Notes under the pieces: model-generated
What the model was told of the DNA's origin: nothing
The model's database searches: none
What the model saw: only the letters and a program-made list of their open reading frames with translations
Position numbers and translations under genes: made by a program
In this document: positions 49,947 to 64,000 of the stretch, piece by piece
Numbering within the stretch: position 1 is the stretch's first letter
Layout of the letters: every line of letters starts with the position of its first letter
Source of the DNA: Larimichthys crocea
Taxonomy: Eukaryota > Chordata > Actinopteri > Sciaenidae
NCBI RefSeq assembly: GCF_000972845.2
Contig: NC_040032.1
Span: 20,508,248-20,572,247 of the forward strand
Length of the DNA: 64,000 nucleotides
Direction: 5' to 3'

Positions 49947-50459
49947 TTTAAAAAAAACACACACACAAAAAAAAAAAACAAGCAGGTGGATGATTCTCTT
50001 GTCAAAATACAGTTCAATACAGAACAAAGTCCTTCCCCATACAACACAATGCTTCATAGAGCTAATAATGGTTGAAACATCCACAGGATACACAGGACCT
50101 TTTTTTTAAAATCAAAGATTCTTCTTCATCGGGACTATGTGGTCTTTTTTCGATCTGATTTGACTGTGTCCATTGTTTGGTATTTAAAAATACCATATTT
50201 TGGCTTTTCCCAGCACAAAAAAAATAAAATATCACATGACATAATAAAAATCTATCAGAAAATGTTGTAACATAGTCTGAGGTTGTTTCTTGACCCATCT
50301 GACTTTTTACTGTAAGTGATGGTGAACACAATGTTACTATTACTGATAAGAACAATTAACCAAACTACGAAAATGAGACATTAAGTTGTAATAAAGGACG
50401 TTCTGCCACAGAGAGAGACAACACACGAGTTGAGTCCTTATTTAAAACGTCCACAGAGA

Positions 50460-50873
50460 ATGATGGCAAGCTCTTCTGACTCCCCGATCTCCGCTTCGAC
50501 CTCTCAAGTCTTTATAAAATCACTGCAGAGACTCCAGAGTTCAGAGGCCGGGGACGTGGATGGGGGGAGTCCACAGCAGTCTTTAAGTGCAGGGGTTCTT
50601 TCAGTCTCATCGTCCTCATTTATCACAAAGAGACTCCACGTCCAGAGCGACGGTTTTGACGACGAAAAAACACACAAGGTACCACAGACAGGAAGGGAAC
50701 TGAAGCTGACGCAGCAGCAGGCTTTGCATGAGCACATGTACAGACACAGACGGCAGGCATGTATAACAAGAGGCGACTACAGGCTGGAGGAGTACCTTCA
50801 AACACCAAAAGGCACCTTGGATGAAAAGGACTTTGTCATCTTTGATCTTCTGTGGATAACTGGTTTGGTTTAA
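50460..50873 (+). other. Unrecognised 137-codon open frame
   Basis: The first ATG pair is at 50460/50463, the second in good context (A at -3, G at +4). The product is Ser-rich at the N-terminus, then more charged (LTQQQALHEHMYRHRRQAC, DYRLEEYLQTPKGTLDEKD) and ends FVIFDLLWITGLV. The local composition is richer in GC than its surroundings and is not a recognised repeat. It has no homologue I can name and no splice partners. Opposite-strand frames are also open, so it may equally be untranslated sequence or chance. Confidence 0.2.
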
Positions 50874-51529
50874 TTGATTAAGTGCTTCAACAGACAAAAA
50901 GCATACAGGAGGAGGCAAACTTAGACATTGACTTTCACTGATTTACACAAAGAAACCTGAACAATGAATCCATCTATGCAAATGCTCATCAAAAGGCCCC
51001 TTTTAGTTAGCAGAATTCATCAAACACCAGACATCTTTACAAACAAACCAGTTCTAATTAATTGCTTTAACTCTTCCATCCTTTCTCGTATATATGAATT
51101 AGATTTTTTGTCATACTTTGCGGTAAACAAACTTTTTCGGGGGGTTGATTTGATTTAACAAAAGAAGACATTTAAGTACATTTTATAGACAAAACAATTG
51201 AGATATAATCAGCAGATTAATCAAAAATAATAAAATTGTTAGTTGCAGCCCTAGTCTGTATTAAAGGGTAAGTTCACTCAAACACTAAAACATACTCTTC
51301 TTACCTGCCTCTAGAGGCATCGAGCCATGCAGACAGATTTTGGTAAGAGGGGTAAACAAGTATCCCAGCATGCATTGTTTTTTGTTTGTTTGTTTTTAAT
51401 CAACCAAGTAACAGTTGAGCAAACCCCGGACTCATCAACCTACTAGCTCGTCCATGTTGAAACGAGAACCAAATTTTGAGGATGGTTAAAGCAACATATT
51501 CAGATTGTAAGTTGGGTAACTATTTTCTT

Positions 51530-51810
51530 AGCCTGTTCTAACATCTGCTAACTTAAGATTGCCAGATTGTCTTGTGTAGTTTTTTGCCAAGCTCTCCAGT
51601 AATTCCAGTTTTTGACTTCTCGTTCTGACCCTGTTTTGCCTGTCTTGGACTTTGGATACCTGCCTGACCCTTGTCGGAGTTGTTTACCTGTTTGATCTCC
51701 TGGTTTTGCCTGTTCCTTGGATTGAGTAAATTGATCTTCCCTTAAACTTGTCTGCCTCAGAGTCGTGCTTTTGGGTTCTCCTTGGCAGTACCAGCAGATG
51801 TGACTATTTT
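51530..51810 (+). mobile_element. LTR remnant
   Basis: GACCCTGTTTTGCCTGTCTT, TTACCTGTTTGATCTCCTGG and CTGCCTCAGAGTCGTGCTTT with GGGTTCTCC are the R/U5-type sequences of fish LTR retrotransposons. No internal genes and no clear left boundary. Confidence 0.45.
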
Positions 51811-52959
51811 CATCACGTTTATCTTTTAGCCATCTTCAAAATGTGGTTGTTTCAACATCCATGAGCAAGCACATAGCATATGTAAGTACAGGAAAGGAAG
51901 AAGTTGACTGAGGTTCTAATCGAGGTTTGCTCAACTGTGATTAGAGAAACACCACGAAAGGCAAATAAAATGTTTAGTAAAGAAGGTGAACTGACTCTTT
52001 TAAATGCCATCATTTATGATACGTAACACAACTGATAGCTTTGATAAAAGTAATTGACATTGTCGACATTTGAAAACAAACAGTTAACAGTGAATTCCAC
52101 TCAATCATGGTTGTTATATCAAAGATCAGGCGTGTTTCAGTATCATACATAACAGCAGGAGTCTGGTGTCTGTCTTCTCAGCTATCCGTCTACAGAAACA
52201 ACATGAAAGCCTTTTACACATTCAGAGGTATTTCATTTTAATAGCTTAAAATCAGAGGCCATATTCTTTAAGGACGCAATTGACTGCAACAGTACCAGCT
52301 GAGGCATTTAACTACAGTGATGAACAGACCAGCTTCAGTCTTTGCCTGATGAAAAGATTTGACCCAAAAGCTTCAGTTACTCTTGTCGTCGCCTCAATGT
52401 GACTTTTAACCATGTGATCAGGAGGCAGCCTGCGACAGATTTGGATGTTTTCCGGCTTTGTTGCTACCGCGCACACACGATGTGGTCTACTGGCAAGGCA
52501 AACGTAAACCTGCACAGGCTGGAAATCATCCAACACAATCTGCTCATGAGCAAAGTAAAAAGATAGAAGAGGGAGTATACTCTCCTGAAAATCCTGAGAT
52601 AAGAGGAAAATAAACCTATGTGATTCACTTATCAAACTGGGTTGTTGTAACAATATTCAGATACTTTTTCTTATTTTCTGATCCGATGTTTAAACTTGTT
52701 TAGACAAGTGATTCACTTGTTAAAATCGTCTGGGATACTTGATACTGGTTATGTTTTGGAAACCGGTAATTTAATTGGACTAACAAACCTCAAACTGTCT
52801 TAAAAATCCCTAAGAAATCTGTAAGATAAACATGGTGCCATAATTCCTGCCGAATGTGTGAGTTCACCGTGAACAAAATAAAAGCCCAATGAAAAGGCAC
52901 AATCATGTTGGTAAAAGCAACTTGTGTAATCAAAACATTAAAGTGAAATTGAACTCTCG

Positions 52960-53971
52960 AGCCTTATTCACACCGATATAAGCGCAGCGGAACGGCTGCG
53001 CTACGGTCACCTGAGCTGAATCAATGAAAGCATTCACACCAGGTGCATCGCGGAACGTCTCAGCAGCGACTTTCTGCGCGGCAGCGCTGTCATTCCGTAG
53101 CACTTCTATTTTTGAGGTGTTCTTCTTCTTTGTTGTTTAACGGCAGTCGGCATCTTTATTGTTGCATATACTGCCCTCTTTTAGACTTTACTTCTTTACT
53201 ACTTTTTTTAAAAAAAAATTTTATTAACCCAGTTAAAACAAGATACCCCATTATGATTTTCCTCCCTTCCCTAGATTTCCCACATACTATTATAGTCTTT
53301 AAACTGTTCTCCACTGTTCCTGTCTTCCGCAACCCTGATATCATCTCTCCCCTCTCCCTTTCATATCCATGACGAGCAACAATCACATGCTCCCCTGTCT
53401 CTCTCTCCCCACAGCTACACTGGCCAGTTGGATGATTTCCTAATATATTGAGTGTGTTATTCAGTTTACTGTGCCCTATTCTTAATCTGCTCATGATCAC
53501 CTGCTCCACTCTGCTACCTCCACAACACCCCACCTCTACTACTACTACTACACCTTGTAATTTATATAAATGTCTCCCCTATTCCTGGTTCTTCCGATGT
53601 TGATTGGAACATTGATTGATTATTTTCTTCCATATTAAACTTTTTCCTTCTGCTTTTGATAATTTTACTTTCATTTCCACCTCCTCTTTCTTTGCTGCCT
53701 CCTTTGCAATTTTTATCTGCTTTTTCGTCCCCTGCCGTGTTAATCTCGATGTTTTTAACATCATCTGTGTATCTGCATCTGTGTATATGTAAAAATATTC
53801 CCCATATTTTCCATTTCCAAGCTGTTTGTTGTTGTTGTTCTACGTTGAGGGATCTCGTGTGAATATGGCTTGCCTCACTACACTGCGGTCAGGCGCCCGG
53901 TGTGAATTGACGGTGCAAAACTGTGGCGCAGCCGTTCCGCTGTGCTTACATCCCCTGTGTAACTCCCCAGT
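52960..53971. mobile_element. Inverted-repeat DNA transposon, copy 2, carrying a LINE insert
   Basis: Ends match copy 1: left GCCTTATTCACACCG ... GCGCAGCGGAACGGCTG, right GCGCCCGGTGTGAATTG ... GCCGTTCCGCTGTGCTTACA with terminal CTCCCCAGT. At about 1,010 bases it is nearly twice copy 1. The extra length is a LINE fragment at about 53105-53815. Confidence 0.65.
53105..53815 (-). mobile_element. LINE 3' fragment (RNase H / C-terminal region)
   Basis: The minus-strand frame includes SRVEQVIMSRLRIGHSKLN, then GNHPTGQCSCGERETGEHV and GLRKTGTVENSLKTII. This is the cysteine-containing C-terminal region (RLRxGH...C.C...ET.EH) typical of I/Nimb-type fish LINEs. The plus strand shows TTCTTCTTCTTTG at the element's 3' end, i.e. 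a GAAGAAGAA tail. A stop-interrupted upstream part reaches about 53815. It is nested in the DNA transposon copy 2. Confidence 0.65.
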
Positions 53972-54769
53972 CAGTATTTGTTTAATTTGACCGTTTAATT
54001 TAAACCAAGATGATGACACTATTTTCTTCAACAAGGGTTTAGGGACCGACCGACTGCTGGGGAGTATTTAATCGTTGGAATCACTGACTAGGACATCAAT
54101 TCCACTTGGTTTGTTCATGGTCAGTGTTGTAATGACTGTCGTTCAAGAAAGTTGTTCAGGTCACCTGTGCTCTGGTGTGGACGATTGCCTCATGGGACTC
54201 CAACGACCAAGAGTGAATTGCTGTTCAGTCTCCTGGGAACAGGGAACAGCCACTCAACAAATGCATGGCTCAACATAGAACAGGCCAACTCTTTAAGACT
54301 AGACTCTACATGTTTTCTCGCACCTTAGGGACAAGGGACACTCTTAATGATAATGATGTTCACACTTTAGACAGGGAAGATGGGTGGTTTGAAAGAGTGA
54401 AGGAGGCTATTTATGTAAAAGTAGAGAAACCATCCCTCAATCTAGGACAATGCTGTCCTGTCAACCCTTCCCAGACTCATCCCTCTTTGGATCTAAAACC
54501 AAGTCTAGTTTCCCCGGTGACCTGGACGACTGAGAACCTTAACAGAAAACTGACACTGATCTGACAAGAGTAACTGAAGCCGCACTGACACAAGACGAGT
54601 CGATTGTCTTGTTGATTTAAAAAAATGATAATACTTGATATAAAAATATCTGCAAATGTAGACAACTTCATGACGCTTGCATCACCAGGTCAAAAGTATA
54701 ATATCCAAGCAAAAATAAAACTCATAGTTTTGAAGGAATTCAATGAAAAATAGAGCTTTAGCGTGAGGT

Positions 54770-54965
54770 TGGTCACAGCAGAATGGAGGGCGGAAGAAGA
54801 AAAGTGGTCACAGTTCATGAACTGAAAGTCACCAGTTTGATTCCCTGGACAAAGTGGAGGGGAGACAAAGAACTGGAGGAATGCTCAGTCCTCCCTTTAG
54901 TAACCACTGCCACAGTGCCCTCCAGCAAGGCACTTTTACAGCAGGCGATTGTTCCAGATCAGTAA
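54770..54965 (+). mobile_element. tRNA-derived SINE fragment
   Basis: A degraded B box region (CCAGTTTGATTCCCTGGA) precedes the typical body CACTGCCACAGTGCCCTCCA, GCAAGGCACTTTT and GATTGTTCCAGATCAGTAAC. It is followed by a GT microsatellite, a usual SINE 3' tail context. Confidence 0.5.
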
Positions 54966-54969
54966 CAGG

Positions 54970-54972
<3 letters not shown>

Positions 54973-55007
<35 letters not shown>

Positions 55008-55018
55008 TGTGTGTGTGA
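54973..55018. repeat. (GT)n microsatellite
   Basis: GT repeat of about 46 bases with one interruption (CT). Confidence 0.9.
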
Positions 55019-55256
55019 GAGAGAGTGGAAGAATGTGAAAGCAAAGCCTTCCCTGGACAAAAAATAAACAACAAACAAACGAAAGCGAAAAAGAACATCT
55101 GTTCATCTCGTTCAGAGAACGTCGACAGACGATATTTCACACATTTTAAATAACATTAAACATTATAGCTATGCTGAAAATATACATTCTGACATTTAGA
55201 GAGAGTACTATCTTAAAAATACAAATGTGCAAAAATTGTAAACAAATGAGATTTTA

Positions 55257-55258
<2 letters not shown>

Positions 55259-55297
<39 letters not shown>
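55259..55297. repeat. (GT)n microsatellite abutting grk6 stop codon
   Basis: The plus-strand (GT)n is (CA)n in the grk6 transcript. Its first A is the last base of the TGA stop codon, so the 3' UTR opens directly with about 19 CA units. Confidence 0.9.
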
Positions 55298-63973
<8,676 letters not shown>

Positions 63974-64000
63974 TTAAACCCTTTCTACTGCACCTCAGAC

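Overview
The window is vertebrate nuclear DNA, very probably from a percomorph-type teleost fish. It holds introns with GT/AG splice sites and long AT-rich non-coding stretches. It also has many dinucleotide microsatellites and the usual fish mix of degraded LINE, SINE, Tc1-like, LTR and inverted-repeat (MITE-type) elements. I see no microbial genes, rRNA, CRISPR array or functional tRNA.

Two protein-coding genes can be read with confidence, both on the minus strand. (1) prr7, a proline-rich transmembrane synaptic adaptor, has two coding exons (19638-19278 and 9228-8660) separated by a 10 kb intron. Splice phase closes exactly and the protein is 309 residues. (2) grk6, a G-protein-coupled receptor kinase, enters from the right edge. 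Ten coding exons (63920 down to 55297) give the last 397 residues: the kinase domain from just before the glycine loop, the AGC C-tail, and a palmitoylation-type C-terminus ending in PTRL. Its N-terminal RH-domain exons lie beyond the right edge. The head-to-tail order grk6 then prr7 matches human 5q35, so the window is an ancient conserved synteny block expanded by transposable elements.

Layout: 1-7.6 kb is intergenic with microsatellites, an inverted-repeat element, a hairpin element and retrotransposon tails. 7.7-8.66 kb is the probable prr7 3' UTR. 8.66-19.7 kb is prr7, whose intron contains a Tc1-like remnant split by a solo LTR, LINE fragments and a tRNA-derived SINE. 19.7-29.4 kb holds possible prr7 untranslated exons, a CpG-rich promoter-like patch at about 29 kb and a decayed L2/CR1-type LINE. 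29.4-55.2 kb is a repeat-rich intergenic region with LTR remnants and three related inverted-repeat elements carrying a shared GCGGAACGGCT module. 55.3-63.9 kb is the 3' part of grk6.

GRK6 phosphorylates activated GPCRs at the membrane. PRR7 is a membrane adaptor at synapses and in lymphocytes. Apart from adjacency, nothing here shows the two acting together. No undescribed biological system is evident. The most unusual items are nested-insertion histories, a prr7 Gly-Leu-Gln repeat expansion, a CA microsatellite fused to the grk6 stop codon, and a few unexplained open frames.
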